Assembly: GCA_028281925.1 (NCBI GenBank)
Contig: JANQIX010000035.1
Location: 1-64,000 of the forward strand
Direction: 5' to 3'
Length of the DNA stretch: 64,000 nt
Source: Alphaproteobacteria bacterium
GTDB taxonomy: Bacteria > Pseudomonadota > Alphaproteobacteria > DSM-16000 > Inquilinaceae
The notes beneath the pieces were generated by a model, which made no database searches, had not been told where the DNA came from, and saw nothing but the letters and a program-made list of their open reading frames with translations. Positions 36,272-46,085 of the stretch are shown one piece after another (position 1 is the first letter of the stretch; every line of letters starts with the position of its first letter). Made by a program: the position numbers and the translations under genes.

Positions 36272-36639
36272 CGTCTACAGCTCCTCGGGAGGTCCCTGCC
36301 AGACGGCCATGATCTCAGAACGGTCTCGTTGTAGCCGAATCCGCCACGAACGGGAAATCGGACGTGGGGCTCGGCGGCCGACCGTAGGCAGCAGGCCAAA
36401 TCCGGCCTAATCAATGGTTGTCGAAGGGAGTGTCGCAACTGACTTGGCGCCGCAATTCTCGATGTAAGCCCGGCAAAGTCGAACTGAGCGGCGGCAGCCG
36501 CCGGGATACTTGCAGAAATATCTGCGGGAATCTGCGGCCTGGATCTTGATTTTGCCCGTCGTAAGGGCGACTTGGCACTCTCTGCGCAATTTCGACACAT
36601 GCGCTGCAGGTTCTGCAGTGAAAGGGGGTACTCGACCAG
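36272..36639. promoter_or_regulatory. Divergent region and structured leader of the decarboxylase gene
   Basis: 368 bases between the divergent acylase and decarboxylase genes. The right part holds four hairpins: CGGCGG/CCGCCG (36489-36503), GCAGA/TCTGC (36512-36525), GCCC/GGGC (36554-36568) and CTGCAG-GTT-CTGCAG (36604-36618), the last ending directly before the AAAGGGGG ribosome binding site. A structured element (speF motif) is known upstream of ornithine decarboxylase genes in alphaproteobacteria; I cannot confirm that this is it. A weak sigma-54-like GG-N10-GC element is at 36572-36588. The left part should carry the acylase promoter. Confidence 0.45.
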
Positions 36640-37845
36640 ATGAACGAGCGCTTCGCCTCCGCCTTGGAGCTCGCATCCAGGCGACGGCCGTCGCAGCCGG
36701 TGCTTTGCCGCCGGCCTCACGCCATCATCGATCAGGCCAAGGCCTTCATCGGCACCTTCCCGGGCGAGGTGCTCTACGCCGTAAAGTGCAACGACGATCC
36801 GACCGTCTTGACGGCTCTGGCACAAGCCGGGCTGCGGGCGTTCGACGTGGCGTCACTGGGCGAGATGGCTACGGTTGCCGATGCGGTCGAAGATGCTCGG
36901 CTCTACTTCATGCACCCGGTGAAGCCGCCGGAAGCCATAGCGGCCGCCTATGCCCGCTTCGGTGTCCGCTGCTTCGCACTCGATCACCCTGACGAGCTTG
37001 CAAAGATACGATCGGTCCTGGGCAGGATCGACGATCTCGAACTGATGGTCCGGGTCGCTGTTCCGACGGGCACGGCGGTCTGCGAACTGGGCGGAAAGTT
37101 CGGTGCTCCGCTCGACATGGCCGCGTCGCTGCTGCGCGAAGCTGCGGAAGGCGGCGCGCGGCCGGGCCTGACCTTCCATGTCGGCTCCCAGTGCATGTCG
37201 CCCGGCGCCTATGCCAATGCCGTGCACATCGCGGCACAGGCCGCCAGGCAGGCCGGCGTGCGGCCCTGGGCTATCGATGTCGGCGGTGGGTTTCCGTCCG
37301 CCTATGTGGGGCTCTCGCCACAGCCGCTTACCGACTACGTCGCCGAAGTCGTCCAGGCGATGGCCGCCGCTGGGTTGAACGGCGTCGCGTTGCGCGCGGA
37401 GCCTGGCCGGGCCCTTGCCGCCTCCGGCGCGTCTGCCTTAGTGCGTGTGGAACTGCGGAAAGACGACGCGCTTTACCTCAACGACGGCGTCTACGGCACG
37501 CTGGCGGAACTGACATTCCCGGAACTGGTGTTGCCGACGCGTCTTGTCCGGCCGTTCGGGCCCCACAGTCTGGAAGACCGCGATTTCCGGTTCTTCGGCC
37601 CGACTTGCGACTCCCTCGACGCAGCGACGGGGCCTTTCAGGCTGCCGTCGGATACCCGGACCGGCGACTGGATCGAGGTCGGGCAGGTGGGTGCCTATGG
37701 CGCGGTCCTGTCGACCGGCTTCAATGGGCTGGAGACGGCGACGGCGGTGACGCTCGATGATCCCCCGCTCTTGCCTGTTGAGGGGCATGTTGTCAGCGAC
37801 GTGCCGAGCCATGCGCGGGTCGACCGGCCCCGCCGCGTCGCCTAG
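36640..37845 (+). CDS. Ornithine/lysine decarboxylase, alanine-racemase fold
   Basis: PLP-dependent decarboxylase (group IV, eukaryotic-ODC-like), 401 residues, making putrescine from ornithine or cadaverine from lysine. The PLP lysine is Lys49 in LYAVKCNDDP. Other family blocks are RAFDVASLGEMATV, LTFHVGSQCM, WAIDVGGGFPSAY, RAEPGRALAA, and the active-site cysteine in FGPTCDSLD. FGVRCFALDHPDELAKI is also typical. It supplies the diamine for speDE at 23703-25120. Whether it prefers ornithine or lysine is not readable; dual-specific members are known. Transcribed alone behind a structured leader and followed by a long hairpin. Confidence 0.92.
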   Translation: MNERFASALELASRRRPSQPVLCRRPHAIIDQAKAFIGTFPGEVLYAVKCNDDPTVLTALAQAGLRAFDVASLGEMATVADAVEDARLYFMHPVKPPEAIAAAYARFGVRCFALDHPDELAKIRSVLGRIDDLELMVRVAVPTGTAVCELGGKFGAPLDMAASLLREAAEGGARPGLTFHVGSQCMSPGAYANAVHIAAQAARQAGVRPWAIDVGGGFPSAYVGLSPQPLTDYVAEVVQAMAAAGLNGVALRAEPGRALAASGASALVRVELRKDDALYLNDGVYGTLAELTFPELVLPTRLVRPFGPHSLEDRDFRFFGPTCDSLDAATGPFRLPSDTRTGDWIEVGQVGAYGAVLSTGFNGLETATAVTLDDPPLLPVEGHVVSDVPSHARVDRPRRVA

Positions 37846-37860
37846 GCCCCGGCAGTAAGC

Positions 37861-37901
37861 TTGCCGCCAATCTCTTGTAACGACCGAGAGACTGGCGGTA
37901 A
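37861..37901 (+). terminator. Long imperfect hairpin after the decarboxylase gene
   Basis: Arms at 37861-37875 and 37887-37901 match at 13 of 15 positions (TTGCCGCCAATCTCT against AGAGACTGGCGGTAA). Flanking bases can extend the stem (CGGCA...TGCCG). It begins 15 bases after the stop codon. No U-run follows, so it may stabilise the transcript end instead of terminating it. Confidence 0.55.
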
Positions 37902-37990
37902 CTTGCTGTGCCGGCGTAGAAATATGCTAGTGCGACGAAATCGGTTGAAGCGCGGCTGGCCTCCCGCCGTTGGCTCTGTATACTAGGGCC

Positions 37991-38833
37991 ATGCGGGAAA
38001 AAGACTTCCTTGGCGTGTCAGCCGCCGGCTTCCATCGCGTCGTATACGGCGAGTGGGGCCCCATCAGCAGTGCCTCAACAGTTGTCTGTGTGCACGGCCT
38101 TACCCGGAATGGCAGAGATTTCGACCCTCTCGCCGCCGCTTTGGCGCAGCAGGACAAGCGGATCATATGCCCGGATGTGGTGGGCCGGGGCCGCAGCGAC
38201 TGGCTGCATCGGGCCGATCTCTACGGATATCCGCAATACGTTGCCGATATGACCACACTGATCGCGCGTCTGGATGTCGCTTCGGTCGACTGGGTCGGGA
38301 CGTCGATGGGTGGCATGATCGGTATGATGATGGCAGCACTGCCCAAATCGCCGATCCGCCGACTGGTGCTCAACGATGTCGGGCCGTTTATCTCCAAGGC
38401 GGCTCTGGAACGTATCGCAGGCTATGTGGGCGATCCCGTGTTCCCCGACTTGGCCTCCCTGGAGGCAGCGTTCCGTCAGAACAGCGAGGGCTTTGGGCCG
38501 CTGTCGGATGCGGAGTGGAAGCTGCTGACCGAATACAGCGTCCGCCAGCGCCCGGATGGGACCTATGGCATGGCCTATGATCCGGAGATCGCCAAGCCGC
38601 TGACGGAGGTGGAGCTGACCGATGTGGCACTCTGGCCGATCTGGGACGCGGTCAAGTGCCCGGTGCTGTTGCTGCGCGGGGGACGCTCGGACGTTCTGCT
38701 GGCAGAGACGGTCGAAGAGATGCGGACCCGCGGCCCGTCCATGGAGGTCGTGGAATTCCCTGCTTATGGTCATGCCCCAATGCTGATGGACGAAGCTCAG
38801 ATCAGCGTCGTCCGGGACTGGCTGGATGGCTGA
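37991..38833 (+). CDS. Alpha/beta hydrolase
   Basis: Cytosolic hydrolase of 280 residues with the alpha/beta fold. Oxyanion-hole region VVCVHGLTRNGRDFD, nucleophile elbow GTSMGG with Ser105, acid in LLLRGGRSDVLL and catalytic His in FPAYGHAPML. Substrate unknown; esterase, haloperoxidase-like and C-C hydrolase members share this pattern. ATG at 37991 follows AGGG; the frame can be extended seven codons upstream but without a ribosome binding site. It overlaps the next hydrolase gene by eight bases, so the two are coupled. Confidence 0.88.
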   Translation: MREKDFLGVSAAGFHRVVYGEWGPISSASTVVCVHGLTRNGRDFDPLAAALAQQDKRIICPDVVGRGRSDWLHRADLYGYPQYVADMTTLIARLDVASVDWVGTSMGGMIGMMMAALPKSPIRRLVLNDVGPFISKAALERIAGYVGDPVFPDLASLEAAFRQNSEGFGPLSDAEWKLLTEYSVRQRPDGTYGMAYDPEIAKPLTEVELTDVALWPIWDAVKCPVLLLRGGRSDVLLAETVEEMRTRGPSMEVVEFPAYGHAPMLMDEAQISVVRDWLDG

Positions 38834-39896
38834 CCCCCGGGCGACGGCTGCTCTGGGGCTGTCGCCGTTTCGGCCCCGCTGGCCTTGGATCGGCGGGGAT
38901 CTTCAGACGGTCCGCAACCCCGTCGCCGCGCGGTTCGGCAACCAGCCACAGCCGATCACCGGCTATCCGGCGGAGCGGATGATCTTCGAGATGCCGGATG
39001 GCACCGGCGACCGCCTTGTCGGCTTGCTCAATCACTCGCTTGAAGCCAGCGAACAGCCTCTGGTGGTCTTGGTTCACGGGCTGACGGGGTGTCAGGACAG
39101 CCTCTACATGCTGTCCACGGCGGCCGAGCTGCTGAAGCGCGGTTATCCCGTGCTGCGGATCAATCTGCGCGGGGCCGGGCCGTCCAGGTCGTACTGCCGC
39201 CAGCAGTACCACGCGGGGCGGAGTGGGGATTTGCGCAACGTCCTGGCCGCGCTGGATCCAGTGCTGACCGAAGGTGGCCTGGCGCTGGTCGGCTACTCGC
39301 TCGGCGCCAACATGATGCTGAAGTTCCTGGGCGAAGAAGGGCGTGGCGCGACAGGCCGGATCTGGGCGGCCGTCTCGGTCAGTGCCCCCATCGACCTCGC
39401 GGCGACATGCCGCCGCATGATGGCGCGCCGCAATGGTCTCTATCACCGATGGCTCTTGGCCCGGATGAAGGAGGAGAGCCTTTCCACGGCCGCTGATCTG
39501 ACCGACAACCAACGGCGCAGCATCGAACAGGCGCGGTCCGTCTTCGATTTCGACAATGATTTTGTCGCGCCGGCGAACGGCTTCCATACCGCAGAGCGCT
39601 ATTACGCCATCAACGGTGCAAAGCGTTTCATGGGGCTCGTCCGTGTCCCGACGCTGGTCGTCCACGCCGCCGACGACCCCTGGATCCCGATGCAGGGCTA
39701 TCGCGAGGTGGACTGGAAGGAAAACCGCCACCTGCTGCCGGTGCTGACGGCTAAGGGCGGTCATGTCGGATTCCATGGCCGCGGCAGCCTGACGCCTTGG
39801 CACGATCGCGCGATCGTCCGGTTCCTTGAGCGTGTGACCAGCCAGCGCCAGCAGGCGGCCAAGACGACAGGCGGAAGGCCGCGGGCCCGGGCGTAA
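38826..39896 (+). CDS. Alpha/beta hydrolase, YheT type
   Basis: Hydrolase of 356 residues of the YheT/COG0429 family. It contains LVVLVHGLTGCQDS, the NLRGAGPS block, nucleophile Ser158 in VGYSLGANM, an Asp in VHAADDPWIPM and His in GGHVGFHG. Natural substrate of this family is not established. The N-terminal RPRWPWIGGDLQTVRNPV is the typical YheT start. Coupled to the preceding hydrolase by overlap. The C-terminal ~20 residues (Gln/Lys/Arg rich) are probably disordered. Convergent with the next gene, 30 bases apart. Confidence 0.9.
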   Translation: MADPRATAALGLSPFRPRWPWIGGDLQTVRNPVAARFGNQPQPITGYPAERMIFEMPDGTGDRLVGLLNHSLEASEQPLVVLVHGLTGCQDSLYMLSTAAELLKRGYPVLRINLRGAGPSRSYCRQQYHAGRSGDLRNVLAALDPVLTEGGLALVGYSLGANMMLKFLGEEGRGATGRIWAAVSVSAPIDLAATCRRMMARRNGLYHRWLLARMKEESLSTAADLTDNQRRSIEQARSVFDFDNDFVAPANGFHTAERYYAINGAKRFMGLVRVPTLVVHAADDPWIPMQGYREVDWKENRHLLPVLTAKGGHVGFHGRGSLTPWHDRAIVRFLERVTSQRQQAAKTTGGRPRARA

Positions 39897-39926
39897 ACGG
39901 GCGCCCTGGTCGGCGCCACTCCGGTG

Positions 39927-41641
<1,715 letters not shown>

Positions 41642-41785
41642 CTAGAGCGCAGTCCCTTCCGCCCGCAAGTTTATGACCTGCAACCGCGACAGGGGCGGAT
41701 AGCCTGAGCTAGAATCATGCTTGGGTTCGGTGCGCGGACCGCGGACCGCGGAAGCGCAAGGCGTTGATCGAAATCGGTTCAAGTG

Positions 41786-42925
41786 ATGGATTTCAGTCTG
41801 AGCGAAGAGCAATCGGCGATCCGGGACCTGGCGCGCGGCTTCGCGATGGACCAGATGGCGCCGCATGCCGCGGAATGGGACGAGGGGTGCATCTTCCCTG
41901 TCGATACGCTGCGCCACGCGGCGGAACTGGGGTTTGCCGCCATCTACTGCCGGGAAGATCATGGGGGATCCGGCTTGGGCCGGCTGGATGCGGCGATCAT
42001 CTTCGAAGAGCTATCGGCCGCCTGCGTCTCCACCTCCGCCTATCTGTCGATCCACAACATGGCGGCGTGGATGATCGACACCTTCGGCACCGACGCGCAA
42101 CGCACGCGGTTCCTGCCGAAATTGGTGACGATGGAGCACTTCGCGAGCTATTGCCTGACCGAGCCTGGATCGGGATCGGACGCTGGCGCGCTGCGGACGC
42201 GCGCCGTTCGCGACGGGGACGACTATGTGCTCGACGGCACCAAGGCGTTCATCTCCGGCGGGTCGACCTCCGACGTCTATCTCGTGATGGTGCGGACAGG
42301 CGATGACGGCCCTCGCGGCGTGTCCTGCCTGATCGTCGAAGACGGCATGCCCGGGCTCAGTTTCGGCAAGAAGGAACGCAAGCTGGGCTGGAACAGCCAG
42401 CCCACAGCGGCCGTCCAGTTCGACGGTTGCCGCGTTCCAGTAGCCAACCTCCTGGGGGAAGAAGGCGACGGGTTCCGCATCGCTATGCGGGGCCTCGATG
42501 GCGGCCGGGTCAATATCGCCGCGTGCTCGGTCGGTGGCGCCCGCGCCTGTCTGGAGGCAGCGCGATCCTATATGGGCGAACGGCGCCAGTTCGGCCGTCG
42601 GCTTGCTGACTTTCAGGCGCTGCAGTTCCGCCTCGCCGATATGGCAACCGAGCTGGAGGCGGCCCGATTGATGGTCTATCGCGGCGCAGCAGCCCTCGAT
42701 TCCGACGATCCAGAGAAGACCGCCATCTGCGCCATGGCCAAGCGCTTCGCCACCGATGTGGGTTTCGACGTCTGCAACCAGGCGCTGCAGTTGCATGGCG
42801 GATATGGGTATATTCGAGATTACCCAATCGAGCGGTTCCTGCGCGACGTCCGTGTCCATCAGATCCTGGAGGGCACGAACGAGATCATGCGGATGATCGT
42901 CGCCCGCAGGCTGCTTGAGCATTGA
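41786..42925 (+). CDS. Acyl-CoA dehydrogenase, isobutyryl-CoA dehydrogenase-like
   Basis: FAD flavoprotein of 379 residues that oxidises short branched acyl-CoA. Landmarks are DFSLSEEQSAIRDLARGFA, YCLTEPGSGSDAGALRT, RRQFGRRLADFQALQFRLAD and the catalytic glutamate in QILEGTNEIMRMI. Its genes follow as 3-hydroxyisobutyryl-CoA hydrolase and 3-hydroxyisobutyrate dehydrogenase, which makes isobutyryl-CoA (valine breakdown) the probable substrate and ACAD8-like identity likely. ATG at 41786 is directly preceded by an in-frame GTG. Divergent from hemB; the 168-base gap holds both promoters. Confidence 0.92.
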   Translation: MDFSLSEEQSAIRDLARGFAMDQMAPHAAEWDEGCIFPVDTLRHAAELGFAAIYCREDHGGSGLGRLDAAIIFEELSAACVSTSAYLSIHNMAAWMIDTFGTDAQRTRFLPKLVTMEHFASYCLTEPGSGSDAGALRTRAVRDGDDYVLDGTKAFISGGSTSDVYLVMVRTGDDGPRGVSCLIVEDGMPGLSFGKKERKLGWNSQPTAAVQFDGCRVPVANLLGEEGDGFRIAMRGLDGGRVNIAACSVGGARACLEAARSYMGERRQFGRRLADFQALQFRLADMATELEAARLMVYRGAAALDSDDPEKTAICAMAKRFATDVGFDVCNQALQLHGGYGYIRDYPIERFLRDVRVHQILEGTNEIMRMIVARRLLEH

Positions 42926-42979
42926 TCGCGGTCCGGCACATCCCCCGGGCAGGCTTCGTCTAACCAGAGAACTTCGGTC

Positions 42980-44401
42980 ATGACCCGCATCACGCGCGAC
43001 CATCTAGACTTCGCCCAATTTCTGATTCGCGAGCGCGACCGCTGCCGGGCCGCCGGCGTGGGGGAGTATGTCTTTACGATCGGCGAGTACGACTTGAACT
43101 ATACGGCAAAGATCCTGCGGCGGATCGACGAAGTGCTGGGCGAGCATACGCTTGGCCGGATCCGCAGGGTCGATGCGCGTCCCGCCGACCTGCCCGCCCT
43201 GCGCCGTCTGCTGCCGGAGATGCCGGTCGATACCGGATCGTCGGTGGATACCGATGTGGTGGTCGACTTCGCCCTTCCCTCGGGCCAGGAGATCGCGCCC
43301 GAAGTGCGCCTGATCGCGGAGGGACCCATCGGAACGATCCGGCTGAGCCGGCCCCAGGCGCTAAACGCGCTGACACTGCCGATGATCAGGGCCATCGATG
43401 CCCAGCTTCGGGTCTGGGCCGACGACCCGACCATCAAGGCTGTCGTGGTCAGCGGCGAGGGCGGCAAGGCATTCTGTGCGGGCGGCGATGTGCTGGCTGT
43501 CTACAATGCGGGCCTGGCCGACCGTCTGCCGCAGAACCCGGGTCACCTCACGGTCAGTTTCTTCCGCGATGAGTACACACTGAACCATCTGATTCACCGG
43601 TTCCCCAAGCCCTATGTGGCGCTGGTCGACGGCATCAGCATGGGCGGCGGCGTCGGCGTCTCCATTCACGGGTCGCACCGGGTGGTGACGGAGACCACGG
43701 TCTTCGCGATGCCCGAGACCGGCATCGGCCTGTTTCCCGATATCGGCGGGGGGTGGTTCCTGCCCCGGTTTCCCGGCGAGACAGGCACGTTCCTCGGCCT
43801 GACAGGGGCTCGCTGCAAGGCGGCTGACTGTCTTTACGTCGGCTATGGCACGCACTTCGTACCGCGCGAACGTCTCGGCCAAGTGAGCGACGCGCTTGCA
43901 GAGGCGGACTGGCCGCATGCCTCGGACAGATCCGGCCTGGATGCAGTCGTTGACGACGTGCTCAGAGGCCTCGGCGAAGGTCCCGAAGCCGCGCCGCTGG
44001 CCGAAGATCGAGGAGCCATTGATCGCTGTTTCGCGCATGACAGGGTCGAGGCAATCATCGCCGCGCTTGAGCAGGAAGGCACGGACTGGGCGCGGGGCGT
44101 GCTGGCCAAGCTTGACGGCCACTCGCCGCTGAGCCTGAAGGTGGCGCTGCGACAGATCCGGCTGGGTGCCGCGTTGGACTATGAAGATGTCGTGGCCATG
44201 GAATACCGCTTGAGCCAGCGGGCAATGGCAGCGCACGATTTCTACGAGGGCATCCGGGCCCTGCTGGTGGACAAGGACAAGGCGCCGCTCTGGCGCCCCG
44301 CGTCGTTGAGGGACGTTAGCCCGGAGATGGTGGAGGCGTATTTCGCACCGCTGGACGATCGGGATCTGCTGTTGTCATCGCATCTGGGTCGGGCCGCCTG
44401 A
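42980..44401 (+). CDS. 3-hydroxyisobutyryl-CoA hydrolase with extra N-terminal domain
   Basis: Crotonase-fold enzyme of valine degradation that releases 3-hydroxyisobutyrate from its CoA ester. At 473 residues it is about 110 longer than usual bacterial members (about 350-370). Residues about 110-473 are the hydrolase: LIAEGPIGTIRLSRPQALNAL, GEGGKAFCAGGDVLAVY, DGISMGGGVGVSIHG, PETGIGLFPDIGGGWFLPR and SPLSLKVALRQIR are all typical. Residues 1-108 (starting TRITRDHLDFAQFLIRERDR) are of unknown kind, mostly helical, in the same frame without a break. An internal GTG at 43304 could start a conventional-length protein. The 54-base gap to the preceding dehydrogenase fits an operon. Confidence 0.9.
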   Translation: MTRITRDHLDFAQFLIRERDRCRAAGVGEYVFTIGEYDLNYTAKILRRIDEVLGEHTLGRIRRVDARPADLPALRRLLPEMPVDTGSSVDTDVVVDFALPSGQEIAPEVRLIAEGPIGTIRLSRPQALNALTLPMIRAIDAQLRVWADDPTIKAVVVSGEGGKAFCAGGDVLAVYNAGLADRLPQNPGHLTVSFFRDEYTLNHLIHRFPKPYVALVDGISMGGGVGVSIHGSHRVVTETTVFAMPETGIGLFPDIGGGWFLPRFPGETGTFLGLTGARCKAADCLYVGYGTHFVPRERLGQVSDALAEADWPHASDRSGLDAVVDDVLRGLGEGPEAAPLAEDRGAIDRCFAHDRVEAIIAALEQEGTDWARGVLAKLDGHSPLSLKVALRQIRLGAALDYEDVVAMEYRLSQRAMAAHDFYEGIRALLVDKDKAPLWRPASLRDVSPEMVEAYFAPLDDRDLLLSSHLGRAA

Positions 44402-44449
44402 GGCCCGGCTCAGACGGAAACAAGAAAAATTTGAAGGGAAACGACAATC

Positions 44450-45337
44450 ATGGCGCGTATTGCATTCATCGGCCTCGGCAATATGGGACGACCGATGGCC
44501 GGCAATCTGGTGAAGGCCGGCCACACGGTGACGGGGTTCGACCTTGCCGATGCCAACGTGACGGCTGCCGCGGCCGACGGCATACAGGCGGCGGAAAGCC
44601 TGGTCGCGGCTGTGGACGGATGCGACGCGGCGATCACCATGCTGCCCGCAGGCCCGCAGGTCGCGGATGTGTACGGCCGTGAAGACGGTGTGCTGGCGAA
44701 TGCGCCTTCCGGCACGCTTCTGATCGACTGCTCGACCATCGACGTCGCCACGTCCCGCGATGTGCATCGTCTGGCTGCGGGCGCCGGGTGCCGGATGGTC
44801 GATGCCCCGGTTTCGGGCGGGGTCGGCGGCGCCCAGGCCGGCACGCTGACTTTCATGGTCGGCGGTGAGACAGATGCTTTCGCGAGCGCCCAGCCGATTC
44901 TGGCGGCCATGGGCAAAACGATCGTGCATGCCGGCGGCGCCGGCAACGGGCAGGCCGCGAAGATCTGCAACAACATGGTGCTGGGCATTACCATGATCGC
45001 CGTCAGCGAGGCCTTCGCGCTGGCCGATGGTCTTGGGCTGGATCGCCAGGCCCTGTTCGACATCTCCAGCAAGGCTTCCGGCCAATGTTGGTCTTTGACG
45101 ACCTATTGCCCGGTGCCGGGGCCGGTTCCGACCTCTCCGGCGAATCGGGACTACCAGCCGGGCTTCACGGCTGCCATGATGCTGAAGGATCTGAAGCTGG
45201 CGCAGCAGGCCGCGAACATATCGGGTACAACGACGCCCCTGGGGGCCGCCGCGGCGTCGCTTTATGGATTGTTTTGTAAGGGCGGCAATGAGACGCTGGA
45301 TTTTTCAGGTATCTTTAAGATGATCGACGTTGAATAA
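44450..45337 (+). CDS. mmsB: 3-hydroxyisobutyrate dehydrogenase
   Basis: NAD+-dependent oxidation of 3-hydroxyisobutyrate to methylmalonate semialdehyde; 295 residues. The N-terminal FIGLGNMGRPMAGNLVKAGH binds NAD, DAPVSGGVGGAQAGTLTFMVGG binds substrate, and the catalytic lysine is in GNGQAAKICNNM. The C-terminal FTAAMMLKDLKLAQQAA is typical of the HIBADH group. With the two preceding genes it completes three successive steps of valine catabolism. The methylmalonate-semialdehyde dehydrogenase (mmsA) is not in the window. ATG follows GGGAAACGACAATC; a GAAGGGA is in range. Confidence 0.96.
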   Translation: MARIAFIGLGNMGRPMAGNLVKAGHTVTGFDLADANVTAAAADGIQAAESLVAAVDGCDAAITMLPAGPQVADVYGREDGVLANAPSGTLLIDCSTIDVATSRDVHRLAAGAGCRMVDAPVSGGVGGAQAGTLTFMVGGETDAFASAQPILAAMGKTIVHAGGAGNGQAAKICNNMVLGITMIAVSEAFALADGLGLDRQALFDISSKASGQCWSLTTYCPVPGPVPTSPANRDYQPGFTAAMMLKDLKLAQQAANISGTTTPLGAAAASLYGLFCKGGNETLDFSGIFKMIDVE

Positions 45338-45416
45338 TGCGTGGGCGCTTTTACTTAGCCCTACGGAGATCGCGCTAGCGGCCTGTCACCGGACAAGGGA
45401 TCAGGCAAGGAGGTCA

Positions 45417-45893
45417 ATGGTGCAACATCCCTACTTTCGCAGCATCGTTCTGATCGAGCGACTCCACCGCCAATTCCTGGAATTGCTCAAGGCCGAACTC
45501 GATCGGCAGGGAATCCGCGATATCAACAACGTCCAAGCGCTGATCCTCTACAACATCAGTGCGGACGAATTGACGGTCGGCGAGCTGACGGCGCGTGGAT
45601 ACTACTTGGGCTCGAACGTATCCTATAACGTGAAGAAGATGGTCGAGCACGGATACCTTATGCAGGAGCGCTCGACCCATGATCGGCGATCCGTGCGGGT
45701 CCGCCTGTCGGAGAAGGGGCTGGAGCTGCGCAACCGGCTTCGGGCTATGTTCGATCTTCACGTTCAGGCGCTACCATCCGACGACATCACGGAGCCTGCG
45801 CTGGAGCAGCTGAACTCCGTGCTGATGCGGTTGGAGCATTTCTGGCTGACCAGGGCCAGCCATCCGCTGGCATCGGTCTCGTCCGCAGCCTGA
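45417..45893 (+). CDS. MarR-family regulator, LdtR-like
   Basis: Winged-helix DNA-binding protein of 158 residues. The N-terminal PYFRSIVLIERLHRQFLELLKAELDRQGI, the recognition part LTVGELTARGYYLGSNVSYNVKKMVEHGYL and the wing RSTHDRRSVRVRLSEKG match the alphaproteobacterial LdtR-type group, named for control of an L,D-transpeptidase in Liberibacter. The ATG at 45417 follows AAGGAGG at ideal spacing, so the longer frame from 45330 is rejected. It lies 79 bases after mmsB; whether it controls the valine genes or is only adjacent is unknown. Confidence 0.85.
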   Translation: MVQHPYFRSIVLIERLHRQFLELLKAELDRQGIRDINNVQALILYNISADELTVGELTARGYYLGSNVSYNVKKMVEHGYLMQERSTHDRRSVRVRLSEKGLELRNRLRAMFDLHVQALPSDDITEPALEQLNSVLMRLEHFWLTRASHPLASVSSAA

Positions 45894-46085
45894 TCCGTGC
45901 ACGCCGCGGGGGGCTGCCCTGCAGGCCAAGCACTATGATCGGCCGGCGCTCTGGCTGCGATGCCCATGGGCGCCGATGCCGAAGCCGGGTGAACGGAGAG
46001 GAAAAGACGGCCACATCTGACGATCGCTGACACCGGCCTTGCTGGACAATGGCGTGTCTGCCCGTCCGGGTCGGGAGCCTTTGCA

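Noticed and set aside
36572..36588. Sigma-54 promoter before the decarboxylase gene
   Set aside because: GG and GC spacing fits, but the -12 TTGC is replaced by GCGC, so it is kept only as a weak alternative.
41732..41752. CCGCGGA tandem repeat near the isobutyryl-CoA dehydrogenase start
   Set aside because: Fewer than three copies of a 7-base unit in a GC-rich region; not beyond chance.
45330..45416. Upstream extension of the MarR-type regulator
   Set aside because: The AAGGAGG directly before ATG 45417 fixes the start; the extra residues have no family similarity.
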